Of a stretch of 64,000 bases of DNA, positions 8,508 to 17,340 are shown one piece after another; positions within the stretch are counted from its first letter, which is position 1, and each line of letters opens with the position of its first letter. The stretch is from Blastocatellia bacterium (GTDB lineage: Bacteria; Acidobacteriota; Blastocatellia; HR10; J050). The stretch lies in the NCBI GenBank assembly GCA_026985075.1, contig JALSQX010000033.1:287876-351875 (forward strand), written 5' to 3'. The notes below the pieces were generated by a model that saw only the letters and a list, made by a program, of their open reading frames with translations, made no database searches and was not told the DNA's origin. Both the position numbers and the translations under genes were made by a program.

Positions 8508-9473
8508 TCACCGTTCATGGGCTCCGTGTCTCGCGGCCCGCGCGCCCCGCCAGAACCCCAGGCTCCAGCAGGTCAGCCCGTATAAGAGCAACGGGAAGCC
8601 GATGAGGGCGAGCAGAAGTAATTTCTTCTGCCCGCGTCCCCGCAGAAGGCGCCAGAGAATCATCGAGAATCGATAAGGAATGAGCAGAGGAATCAATAAA
8701 GGAAACCTGATCAACACGGCGCCGGGAACGAGACCGGATTGGCGCGATCGCGCCGACCAATAGCCGAGATGATCCAATCGCCGATGAACATCGGACCAGG
8801 TGTTCAGGTTGGTATGGGCGATTCTCACGCGGGGATCGAACCATAACGGGCGTCCCGTTCGCTTCATCAACCGCCGTGAGAAAACGATGTCCTCGGAGGC
8901 CTCCATCTCCTCCGGGAATGCGCCGTCAGTCGGAATGGCGTCGCGCTTGAGGGAGAGATTGCAGGAAGGCAACCAGCGAACTTCCCGCGGTCTCGATCGA
9001 GGAACGAATTCGGAGAACTCGATGACGAACAATAACGCCCCGGGAATCGTCGACGGTGCAGCCAGCGAAATCGACCCGCCAATAGCCGGATGAGATTCCC
9101 GATGCGCGGAGACGATGGCTTCAATCCATCCAGGATCGGCCACGCAGTCGGCATCGAGGAATGCGATGAATGGCGCTCGGGCCGATTGCAACCCTCTGTT
9201 GCGAGCTTGCGCCGGAGACAGTCGCCCGTCCTGATGAATGAGACGGACGCTGGGGAATTCTTCGGCGATGATTCGAGGCGTGGCATCAGTGGAACTATCC
9301 ACCACGATGATCTCATAGGGCCACCGGGTCTGCTGATGGAGAAGGGAACGGAGGCAAGCTCGGATCTGCCGCTCTTCATTGAACGAGGGGATGATCACCG
9401 AGACGGCCGGCTCGTTCTCCCAGTGAAGCGGTGGGTTTGTTTCCTCTTTCATCTCCGATTCGCTCCCCGTCAT
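8508..9473 (-). CDS. Family 2 glycosyltransferase, membrane-associated
   Basis: Inverting GT-A glycosyltransferase, probably acting on a lipid-linked or cell-surface acceptor at the inner membrane. The nucleotide-binding fold is plain: VSVIIPSFNEERQIRACLRS, EIIVVDSSTDATPRI, AQARNRGLQSA and the metal motif FLDADC. An acidic ED pair follows in ASEDIVFSRRL. The C-terminal 90 residues contain hydrophobic segments (LIRFPLLIPLLIPY and LLLLALIGFPLLLYGL). Start choice is uncertain: ATG 9473 is used, and ATG 9452 with GGAGCGAATCGGAG in front is equally possible. The sugar and acceptor are unknown, and no other glycan genes are nearby. Confidence 0.82.
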   Translation of the reverse strand: MTGSESEMKEETNPPLHWENEPAVSVIIPSFNEERQIRACLRSLLHQQTRWPYEIIVVDSSTDATPRIIAEEFPSVRLIHQDGRLSPAQARNRGLQSARAPFIAFLDADCVADPGWIEAIVSAHRESHPAIGGSISLAAPSTIPGALLFVIEFSEFVPRSRPREVRWLPSCNLSLKRDAIPTDGAFPEEMEASEDIVFSRRLMKRTGRPLWFDPRVRIAHTNLNTWSDVHRRLDHLGYWSARSRQSGLVPGAVLIRFPLLIPLLIPYRFSMILWRLLRGRGQKKLLLLALIGFPLLLYGLTCWSLGFWRGARAARHGAHER

Positions 9474-9586
9474 TGTGATCGAGAACATGCTCATTGACAA
9501 TATAACGGGAGGAGTCGAAAGAGGACAGGGAGCCGACAGTGGGCGATTCAATGGAAGGGAGATGTGGGCATCGCCGGCCAGACCGT

Positions 9587-9865
9587 CTAGGCGGCAGCCG
9601 AGCGGAGGAGTTGATTCACGCGAGTCGTCAACCGGGCTTTATATCGCGCGGCGGCATTCCGATGGATGATGCCTTTTTGAATCGATTTGTCGATGATGGA
9701 AATGGTCTGCGGCAGTAATTCCTGCGCGAGTTTCGCGTCCCCAGCCTCGATGGCCGCTCGGAGCTTCTTAATGGCTGTTCGCATGCGGCTCCGGTTCCGC
9801 CGATTTCGTTCCCGACGCTTCTGGTTCTGCCGCATGGCCTTGATGGCCGACTTCGTGTGTGGCAT
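9587..9865 (-). CDS. rpsT: 30S ribosomal protein S20
   Basis: Small-subunit protein S20, which binds 16S rRNA early in assembly. The 92-residue product has the standard start MPHTKSAIKAMRQNQKRRER, the basic helices and the conserved IDKSIQKGIIHRNAAARYKA near the C-terminus; the length is normal. GGGAGAG lies just before the ATG at 9865, and the longer open frame upstream covers the promoter, so it is not coding. It is transcribed alone. Confidence 0.97.
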   Translation of the reverse strand: MPHTKSAIKAMRQNQKRRERNRRNRSRMRTAIKKLRAAIEAGDAKLAQELLPQTISIIDKSIQKGIIHRNAAARYKARLTTRVNQLLRSAAA

Positions 9866-9892
9866 AGCTTCTCTCCCTACTGAAAAGCCCGA

Positions 9893-9921
9893 ATTATAGG
9901 CAAGTCCTCGCTTTGTGTCAA
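9893..9921 (-). promoter_or_regulatory. Consensus sigma-70 promoter of rpsT
   Basis: On the minus strand TTGACA and TATAAT are separated by exactly 17 bases, a perfect match to the housekeeping consensus, with a leader of about 25 bases before the Shine-Dalgarno and ATG. It is the strongest promoter I can see in the window. Confidence 0.9.
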
Positions 9922-10334
9922 GATCCTGAGAGGGCGAGCAGGAGGCCAACACGCGATGGCGAGCCGCCAAAAGGCAGCACAATAGAGTTCAAGGTGCTCG
10001 CTCCCGGAGACCGATGGCCCCATCACCGAGATCCCTCAAACGAGGCGCGTCCGCCTGGAGCCCGTGTGGCTCTCTCGACTTCTGACGCTCATACCGAAAC
10101 GGTGAATGAATAAAAAACACCAAACTCAGTAATGCCTCCTCAACGCCGGAGAGCTTCCTCGCTTCCCGACTCCCCGAGATGCGCGCCTCACGCCCTTCTA
10201 TGATCCATCTTCTGGGCTATCGACCTTCCGGTCGACGCGTCCAGGATTGCGTGGGAGGGGGATTTGGGATAGCTTATTAGGCGGCATGACCGAGTCGCCA
10301 TCTCTGACTCGAAGACCAACGAGGGAGGAGAATC
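9922..10334. other. Intergenic region between rpsT and acs
   Basis: Contains no gene I can support. An AT-rich patch (GAATGAATAAAAAACACC near 10104) could be part of a promoter for acs, but no clear -35/-10 pair is seen. Confidence 0.5.
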
Positions 10335-12233
10335 ATGGCCGGAACTGAGGAGAAAATCGATGTCCTGACCGAAGCCAAGAAGGTGTATGATCCCCCCGCC
10401 GAGGTGGTGAAATCGGCCTGGGTGCAAAACTATGAAGAAGTATACGCGCAGTCGATAGAGGACCCGGAGCGATTCTGGGCGACGATTGCCGGCGAATTGG
10501 AATGGTTCAAACCCTGGGATCGGGTGTTGGAATGGGACTATCCATGGGCCAAATGGTTCGTCGGAGGACAATGTAACATCACTATCAACTGCCTGGACCG
10601 GCACGTCCGCGGTTGGCGCAAGAACAAAGTCGCGCTGATCTGGGTGGGGGAAGATGGAGCCACTCGCGTGTTCACTTACGGGCAACTGCTGAGGGACGTC
10701 AACCGGTTCGCCAATGGCTTGAAGGAGCTGGGCATCGGCAAAGGCGATCGCGTGACCATCTATCTGCCGCGCATTCCCGAACAATTCATCGCCATGTTGG
10801 CCTGCGCGCGGATAGGAGCCATTCACAGCGTGGTCTATTCGGGATTCAGCGCTCAGGCGCTTCGCGATCGCATCGCCGATGCCGAGGCCAAGCTGGTGAT
10901 CACGGCAGACGTGGGATATCACCGAGGAAAAGCTGTCCAACTGAAGGGCATCGTCGATGAAGCGCTAGAAGGAGCGCCGAGCGTCGAGCATGTAGTGGTG
11001 GTCCGTCGGCAAACGCCCCCGGTGGAACTCCATCCCCCGCGAGAGGTCGACTGGAATCAACTGATCGAGCAGGCATCGTCTCGCTGCCAGGCCGAAGTCA
11101 TGGACGCCGAAGACCCGCTGTACATCCTGTACACTTCGGGAACGACGGGCAAGCCCAAAGGAGTGGTGCACGTCCACGGGGGGTACATGGTGGGCACCTA
11201 CATCACCTGCAAGTGGGTGTTCGATCTGAAGGATGAGGACGTGTACTTCTGCACCGCCGATCCCGGGTGGGTGACCGGGCACAGCTATATTGTGTATGCT
11301 CCGCTGATGAACGGGGCGACCATCTTATTCCCCGAGGGAGCACTGGATTATCCCGATCCGGGACGGTGGTGGTCGCTGATTGAGCAATATCAGGTGAGCA
11401 TTTTCTACAGCACCCCCACGGCCATTCGGGCGTTGATGAAGTATGGAGACGAATGGCCGCAACGATATGACTTGAGCAGTTTGCGCATCTTGGGGACGGT
11501 GGGTGAGCCGATCAATCCCGAGGCCTGGCTGTGGTACTATCGCGTGACGGGAGAGCGTTGCCCGATTGTGGATACCTGGTGGCAGACCGAGACGGGCATG
11601 ATCATGATCACGCCCCTGCCGTGTGTCCCGCTGAAGCCGGGCTCGGCGGCGCGACCATTTCCCGGCATCGAGGCCGAAATCGTCGATCGGGAGGGACGCC
11701 CGGTACCTCCCAAGCAGGGAGGATTCCTGGTCATCAAGCGGCCGTGGCCAGCGATGAAGCGCACCATCTATAAAGATCCTCAACGATACGAGCAGTACTG
11801 GAAGACCATTCCCAACGTCTATACGGCGGGCGATGTGGCTTTCCGGGACGAAGATGGATATTTCTGGATTCTGGGTCGGGCCGATGATGTCATCAAGGTT
11901 TCCGGGTACCGGCTCGGCACGGCGGAAATCGAAAGCGCCCTGGTGAGTCATCCGGCGGTCGCCGAGGCGGCGGCCATTGGCAAACCCGATCCCGTCAAGG
12001 GCGAGATCATCAAGACGTTCGTGATTCTGAAAGAGGGCTATGCGCCGTCCGAGGCCATGGTGGAAGAGCTGAAAGCCCACGTGCGTCACACGCTGGGACC
12101 GATCGCCGTGCCTTCCGAACTGGAGTTCACCGATTGGCTTCCCAAGACGCGCAGTGGCAAGATCATGCGCCGGGTGCTCAAGGCCAAGGAATTGGGCATC
12201 GATCCTGGCGATATCTCGACTCTGGAGGAATAG
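10335..12233 (+). CDS. acs: Acetyl-CoA synthetase (AMP-forming)
   Basis: Activates acetate to acetyl-CoA through acetyl-AMP, letting the cell use or recycle acetate. The 632-residue length is typical. Visible signatures: N-terminal ACS domain with [20 protein letters not shown]-loop [18 protein letters not shown] (about residues 264-281), WVTGHSY, the acetate-pocket region [13 protein letters not shown], the hinge [20 protein letters not shown] and the C-terminal [11 protein letters not shown], whose Lys is the family's catalytic and acetylation-controlled residue. GGGAGGAG sits at the right distance before the ATG. The thiolase at 59.7 kb could use its product. Propionate as a side substrate is possible. 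Confidence 0.96.
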   Translation: MAGTEEKIDVLTEAKKVYDPPAEVVKSAWVQNYEEVYAQSIEDPERFWATIAGELEWFKPWDRVLEWDYPWAKWFVGGQCNITINCLDRHVRGWRKNKVALIWVGEDGATRVFTYGQLLRDVNRFANGLKELGIGKGDRVTIYLPRIPEQFIAMLACARIGAIHSVVYSGFSAQALRDRIADAEAKLVITADVGYHRGKAVQLKGIVDEALEGAPSVEHVVVVRRQTPPVELHPPREVDWNQLIEQASSRCQAEVMDAEDPLYILYTSGTTGKPKGVVHVHGGYMVGTYITCKWVFDLKDEDVYFCTADPGWVTGHSYIVYAPLMNGATILFPEGALDYPDPGRWWSLIEQYQVSIFYSTPTAIRALMKYGDEWPQRYDLSSLRILGTVGEPINPEAWLWYYRVTGERCPIVDTWWQTETGMIMITPLPCVPLKPGSAARPFPGIEAEIVDREGRPVPPKQGGFLVIKRPWPAMKRTIYKDPQRYEQYWKTIPNVYTAGDVAFRDEDGYFWILGRADDVIKVSGYRLGTAEIESALVSHPAVAEAAAIGKPDPVKGEIIKTFVILKEGYAPSEAMVEELKAHVRHTLGPIAVPSELEFTDWLPKTRSGKIMRRVLKAKELGIDPGDISTLEE

Positions 12234-12307
12234 TCTCTCTGTCACGGCGATCATCACCCCCGCGGGCCTGCCGGCCAATCCATCAACGAAAAGGATGAAA
12301 CGACGCT

Positions 12308-15300
12308 ATGCACATCATACGACGATCACTCTGGTTCATTGCCGGAACGATCCTCTGCCTCGCGCTCAGCGGTTGCGGGCACCAATCGACCCTAGAGGCA
12401 TCGCGCCGCCCATCGGCGGTGGGAACCGGTGCGACCGTGGAACGACCATCAGCTCATCGAGGCCGTGAGGTGATGGCCGCCGAAATATCCACTCTCACCG
12501 GCATCGCCCGGGTTTCCTCTCAAAAGGAGAAACGGGCGGCTCCCTCTCCTCAGGCGCCCGAGGAGCGCGTGTTCTCCATCAACAATCTGGGCATCGCTTA
12601 TCTGGAACAATACCAGTACGAGCGCGCCGCCACCGAATTCCGGCGTGCTGTCACGCTGAATCCGAAATTCGCCATCGGCTGGGTCAACCTGGCCATCGCT
12701 CATTACCATGCCGGACAACCCGAGCGCGCGCTCGCCGAACTGGACCACGCTCGGCGATTGGGATTGGACGTCCCCCAGATTCATTACCTGTCGGGGTTGA
12801 TTCATAAAGATCGCGGAGAGTTTGCCGAAGCACTGGCGGCGTTCCAGAAGGTTCTCCAGGTTGATCCCCACGATGTGGCGACGAACTATCAGATGGGCGC
12901 CATCCGCGCTCGCCAGGGACAATACCGGCAGGCCATCGAATATTACCGGACGGCGATTGCCGCCGAACCGTATAACGCTTCGGCGCGATATGGCCTGGCC
13001 ATCGCGCTCCTTCGAAGTGGCGACCGGGAAGCCGGACGTCGGGCGATGCGGCTTTTTCAGCAACTTCAGAAGAAAGCCTATGCCACGCGAATTGGCCGGC
13101 AATACCGGGAGCAAGGCCGGTACGCCATGGCGCTGGAACGATACCCGACGGGGCGTCCAACGACCGTGCCGGTGAAGTTCGTCGAGATGGCCACGTCGGC
13201 GGGCATCACATTCCGCCATGGTGCCCGGCTCGATGAGGACGCCCCTCTCCTGGGGCGGACGCTTCGCGCCGCGGCGTTTTCCCTCCAGTACGCCAAACAG
13301 CATCTCATCCCGGCGATGGGCTCCGGCGCGGTCCTCTTCGATTTCGACAACGACGGCGATCTGGATCTCTATCTGGTCAACTGTTCGCCCGACGGCCGCG
13401 CGGGCAACGCCCTGTATCGAAACGATGGACATGCTCGATTCACCGATGTCACCGGTCGAGCGGGCGTCGGCTTCGCCGGATGGGGCATGGGCGCGATGGC
13501 CGGCGATTATGATAACGACGGATGGGCGGATCTCTACGTGACGAACTTCGGACGCAACATCCTTTACCACAACAATGGCGATGGAACGTTCACTGATGTC
13601 ACTGAACGCACCGGAGTCGGCGGGGGAAAGACCGACTGGAGCATGGGCGCGGCGTTCGTCGACTACGATCACGATGGCGATCTGGACATTTATGTGACCA
13701 ACTTCGTCGATCTCACCACGCCTCCACCCCCCCGATCGGATGGAACCATCGTTTTCCCGGATGATTTCTCCGGCCAGCCCAATCAACTCTATCGCAATAA
13801 TGGAAACGGCACATTCACCGAAGTCGCCCGAGCGGCCGGCCTCGCTCTGGATGGACGAAGCCTCGCCGTCGTGTGCACCGACTACAACAATAGTCGAGAT
13901 GTGGACTTCCTGGTGAGTCATTATCAAGGCTCGGCTCGGCTGCTCAGCAACACGCGAACGGGAACTTTCGAGGACGTGAGCGCCGCGGTAGGGCTGGATC
14001 TTCGAGGCCGGTTTCTCGGCGTGACGGCCGGCGATTATAACAAAGACGGGCGGAGCGACTTTTTCATCGCCCGGGGTGAAGCCTCCGGCCTGCTCTATGA
14101 GAGTCAGAGCGATGGACGGTTTATCCGGAAACCGATTTCCGGGAGCAGAATGACCGGCGCCAAGTCGTTCACCTGGATGGGACAATTCATCGATTACGAC
14201 AATGACGGCTATCTGGATCTCTTCCTCATCAACGGAGGGACGTCGCTGAAACAGGCCGCCGGTCAACGCCTTCACCTCTTGCGCAACACGGGCGGAGGCC
14301 GGTTCAGGGACGTCTCCTCGGAGGTGGGCCTCGATCGGCTGCCGCCGAGCACGGCTCGAAGCGCGACGTTTGGCGATGTGGATAACGACGGCGACTGGGA
14401 TCTCCTCGTCACGCAGAGTGGCGGCCGACCGTGGCTGCTGCGGAATGACGGCGGCAATCGCCACCACTGGGTGAAAGTGACGACGCGGGGCGTCCGCAGC
14501 AACCGTTCGGGCATTGGCGCCAAGGTGGAAGTCAAGGCCGGGCGTCTGTGGCAGAAGCTGGAAGTCTATGGCGGATCGGGGTATCTCTCGCAATCCAGCA
14601 CTCAGCTCATCCTGGGGTTGGGCGCTCACCAGACGGTCGATTTCGTGCGGGTGCTCTGGCCGGGCGGCGTTCTGCAGTCGGAACTGAAGCTGGCCACCAA
14701 TCGAACGATTCATATCAAAGAGCTCGATCGGAAAGGCACATCGTGTCCCATCCTCTATGCCTGGGATGGGCGGCAGTACCGATTCGTGACTGATTTCCTG
14801 GGCGGTTCGGCGATCGGTTACCTGCTCGCGCCCGGTCGATACAACATCCCGGATACCGATGAATATATCAAGATCGGTCACGACCAGCTCGAGGCCAGAG
14901 ATGGCTTCTACTCGCTGAAGATGAACAATCAGTTGGAAGAAGTCATCATGATCGATCAGGCCCAGCTTCTGGTCGTCGATCATCCCGCTGACATGGACAT
15001 CTTCCCCAACGAACGATTGATGGCCGCTCCTCCCTATCCCGAGTTCCGGCTCTACGGCGTCCGGCACGCTCGCCCGCCGGTTGCCGCCAGAGATGATCAT
15101 GGAAACGATATCCTCCCTCTCATCGCCAAGGTGGACCGAACGTATCCGGATCGCTTCCCGCTCCTCCCGTTCAAAGGGTATGCCGAACGGCACGCCATCG
15201 AGCTGGATCTCGGTCCGCTGCGCGTGGAATCGGGCCGGCGCATCGTCCTGTTGATGACGGCCTGGATCGATTATGCCGATTCGACATCCAATCTGGCCGC

Positions 15301-16081
15301 TTCCCAGGCGGGCGTGACGCTCACCCCTCCCTTGTTGCAGGTTCCCGACGAGCGGGGTCGTTGGGTGACCGTGCTGCCCGACATGGGTTTCCCCGCTGGC
15401 CTACCCAAGACTATGGTCGTCGATTTGACGGGACGATTCCTCACCGACGATTATCGGGTCAGGATCGTCACCAACATGCGCATCTACTGGGATCAGATTC
15501 TGGTGAGCGATCAGGCCATGGTGTGGGACGAGCGCGCCCTTCGTTCAACGTCCCCGCTGCCTCTGCGCGTGATGAGACTGTCACCGAGCCAGGCCAGTTT
15601 CCAGTGGCGAGGCTATCCACGAGAGTATAGCCCCGATGGACGACGCCCTCTCATTTACGATTACGGCCACATCGATCGTCACGCGCCCTGGAAGACATTC
15701 ATCGGCCAAGCCACGCGCTACGGAGACGTGCGCGAGTTAGTGATGGATAAGGACGACATGTATGTGATCATGCTTCACGGCGACGAGATCAGCCTGGAAT
15801 TCGACGGGCGCTCGTTGCCCGCTCTGCCCCCCGGGTGGCGGCGAGATTTTCTCGTCTACGCTGATGGCTTCGGCAAAGATATGGACATTCACTCGGCCCG
15901 GCCGGACACCATCGAACCGCTTCCCTTCCACCGCATGTCGGCGTATCCCTATCCCGAAACGGAGCGCTATCCGACGGATGAGCAGCACAGAGAGTATCGA
16001 CGTAAGTACAATCGACGCCGCTATGCCGATCCGCTGGAGGAGACGGATGCTCCGACGACCAGGCGGCGCGGAACGATGTGA
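12308..16081 (+). CDS. Large TPR / FG-GAP (VCBS) / ASPIC-UnbV lipoprotein
   Basis: A 1257-residue exported protein with a lipoprotein signal (ILCLALSGCG, lipobox Cys near residue 23). Residues about 85-260 are TPRs (NNLGIAYLEQYQYERAATEF, WVNLAIAHYHAGQPERAL). About 330-740 is a beta-propeller of FG-GAP/VCBS repeats, each with a calcium-type DxDxDGDxD loop (FDFDNDGDLDLYL, YDNDGWADLYV, YDHDGDLDIYV, DVDNDGDWDLL). An ASPIC/UnbV domain follows (SNRSGIGAKVEVKAG, VLWPGG). The last 440 residues match nothing I can name. The family is common in Acidobacteriota, but its role is not established; surface binding is likely. A clear Shine-Dalgarno is lacking. RND efflux genes follow on the same strand. Confidence 0.85.
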   Translation: MHIIRRSLWFIAGTILCLALSGCGHQSTLEASRRPSAVGTGATVERPSAHRGREVMAAEISTLTGIARVSSQKEKRAAPSPQAPEERVFSINNLGIAYLEQYQYERAATEFRRAVTLNPKFAIGWVNLAIAHYHAGQPERALAELDHARRLGLDVPQIHYLSGLIHKDRGEFAEALAAFQKVLQVDPHDVATNYQMGAIRARQGQYRQAIEYYRTAIAAEPYNASARYGLAIALLRSGDREAGRRAMRLFQQLQKKAYATRIGRQYREQGRYAMALERYPTGRPTTVPVKFVEMATSAGITFRHGARLDEDAPLLGRTLRAAAFSLQYAKQHLIPAMGSGAVLFDFDNDGDLDLYLVNCSPDGRAGNALYRNDGHARFTDVTGRAGVGFAGWGMGAMAGDYDNDGWADLYVTNFGRNILYHNNGDGTFTDVTERTGVGGGKTDWSMGAAFVDYDHDGDLDIYVTNFVDLTTPPPPRSDGTIVFPDDFSGQPNQLYRNNGNGTFTEVARAAGLALDGRSLAVVCTDYNNSRDVDFLVSHYQGSARLLSNTRTGTFEDVSAAVGLDLRGRFLGVTAGDYNKDGRSDFFIARGEASGLLYESQSDGRFIRKPISGSRMTGAKSFTWMGQFIDYDNDGYLDLFLINGGTSLKQAAGQRLHLLRNTGGGRFRDVSSEVGLDRLPPSTARSATFGDVDNDGDWDLLVTQSGGRPWLLRNDGGNRHHWVKVTTRGVRSNRSGIGAKVEVKAGRLWQKLEVYGGSGYLSQSSTQLILGLGAHQTVDFVRVLWPGGVLQSELKLATNRTIHIKELDRKGTSCPILYAWDGRQYRFVTDFLGGSAIGYLLAPGRYNIPDTDEYIKIGHDQLEARDGFYSLKMNNQLEEVIMIDQAQLLVVDHPADMDIFPNERLMAAPPYPEFRLYGVRHARPPVAARDDHGNDILPLIAKVDRTYPDRFPLLPFKGYAERHAIELDLGPLRVESGRRIVLLMTAWIDYADSTSNLAASQAGVTLTPPLLQVPDERGRWVTVLPDMGFPAGLPKTMVVDLTGRFLTDDYRVRIVTNMRIYWDQILVSDQAMVWDERALRSTSPLPLRVMRLSPSQASFQWRGYPREYSPDGRRPLIYDYGHIDRHAPWKTFIGQATRYGDVRELVMDKDDMYVIMLHGDEISLEFDGRSLPALPPGWRRDFLVYADGFGKDMDIHSARPDTIEPLPFHRMSAYPYPETERYPTDEQHREYRRKYNRRRYADPLEETDAPTTRRRGTM

Positions 16082-16179
16082 TCGGCAGGCGATGCCCCGG
16101 CTGGAAAGTTGTAACAAACTGTAAATGAGCGGGAGGATGTTTGACGCCGAGAAACGGTGTGGCTCATAGTTAAACGCTT

Positions 16180-17340
16180 ATGCTCAAGAAGTTCTTTATT
16201 GGTGGCCTGCTGATTGCACTGGCCGGCTTATTCGCCTTTCGGTTTCTCCAACACGGCACACGAGAGACGCCCCCCGTCGGGCGCTGGGGGCGCCGTCTCC
16301 CCCGGGTGGAAGTTGCTCTCGTCGAACGAGGCCGAATCGAGGAAGTCGTCTCGGTGGTCGGTTCACTGAAGGCCCAACGACAGGTCGATGTGATGCCCAA
16401 ACTGAGCGGTCGGGTGATAGAGCTGCGCGTGGATCGCGGAGATCGGGTGACGGCCGGGGAGCTTCTGGCCCGATTGGATGATGCCGAGCTCAAGCAGCAG
16501 GTCCGTCGCGCCGAAGCCGCTCTCAAAGTCGCCGAAGCGGCCGAAGTTCAACGGCGGGCGGAACTCGATAACCTGCTCGCCGAACTGGAACGCTATCGCT
16601 CGCTCCATCAGGCGGGCGTCATCTCCTCTCAGGAACTCGATCAAATGCGAACTCAGGTGGCGGTAGCCCGCGCCCAACTCCATCTGGCCGCCGCGCAAGT
16701 CGAGCAAGCCAAAGCTGAACTTCGGGAACTGCAGATTCGCCGGGAGCAAACCCGCATCACCGCACCGATGACCGGCGTCATCGGCAAACGGTACGTCGAT
16801 CCCGGCGCGCTGGTCAATCCCAACACGCCCATTGTGACCATTCTCGACCTGGAGACGATGGTCTCGGTCATTCACGTTCCCGAGCGGGAGCTGGCCCAGC
16901 TCAAGGTGGGCACGCCGGCGACGGTGCTCGTCGATGCCGTTCCCGACATCCGGTTCACCGGGCGGGTGATTCGCATCTCGCCGCTCCTCGATCCCCAGAC
17001 GCGCACTGGCGAAGTGGAAATCGAGATCCCCAATCGGTCGCACATGCTCAAGGCGGAGATGTTCGCTCGGGTGAATTTGCGTCTCCCCTCTACCCGGGAG
17101 ACGCTGCTCGTCCCTCGGGATGCCCTCGTTTACCGGGATGCCCAACCGGGCGTGTTCGTCCTCGACGCCGATGTCGTTCGATTCCGCGCCGTGAAAACGG
17201 GGCGGACGAAGGATCACCTGGTCGAAATTCTCGATGGCCTCCAAATTGGTGAGACGATTGTCACCCGCGGGGCGAACCTGCTCAAAGGCGGCGATCGCGT
17301 CCAGGTCTTTCAACCGCCGGTCCATGCTGGAGGAGAATGA
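16180..17340 (+). CDS. RND efflux periplasmic adaptor (membrane fusion protein)
   Basis: Adaptor that links an inner-membrane RND pump to an outer-membrane channel. The 386-residue protein has an N-terminal anchor (FIGGLLIALAGLFAFRFL), a split lipoyl domain (VSVVGSLKAQRQVDVMPKLS and ITAPMTGVIGKRYVDPGALV), an alpha-helical hairpin between them (about residues 95-185, rich in Ala/Glu/Leu), a beta-barrel (VGTPATVLVDAVPDIRFTGR) and a membrane-proximal domain. Its stop overlaps the pump start by four bases (ATGA), so the two are translationally coupled. No outer-membrane factor gene is next to it, so a TolC-type protein must come from elsewhere. Substrate unknown. Confidence 0.93.
   Translation: MLKKFFIGGLLIALAGLFAFRFLQHGTRETPPVGRWGRRLPRVEVALVERGRIEEVVSVVGSLKAQRQVDVMPKLSGRVIELRVDRGDRVTAGELLARLDDAELKQQVRRAEAALKVAEAAEVQRRAELDNLLAELERYRSLHQAGVISSQELDQMRTQVAVARAQLHLAAAQVEQAKAELRELQIRREQTRITAPMTGVIGKRYVDPGALVNPNTPIVTILDLETMVSVIHVPERELAQLKVGTPATVLVDAVPDIRFTGRVIRISPLLDPQTRTGEVEIEIPNRSHMLKAEMFARVNLRLPSTRETLLVPRDALVYRDAQPGVFVLDADVVRFRAVKTGRTKDHLVEILDGLQIGETIVTRGANLLKGGDRVQVFQPPVHAGGE

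Noticed and set aside
12449..15193. Very long open frame opposite the TPR/VCBS lipoprotein gene
   Set aside because: It mirrors a GC-rich coding strand, has no recognisable domain, and its composition is that of a shadow frame.
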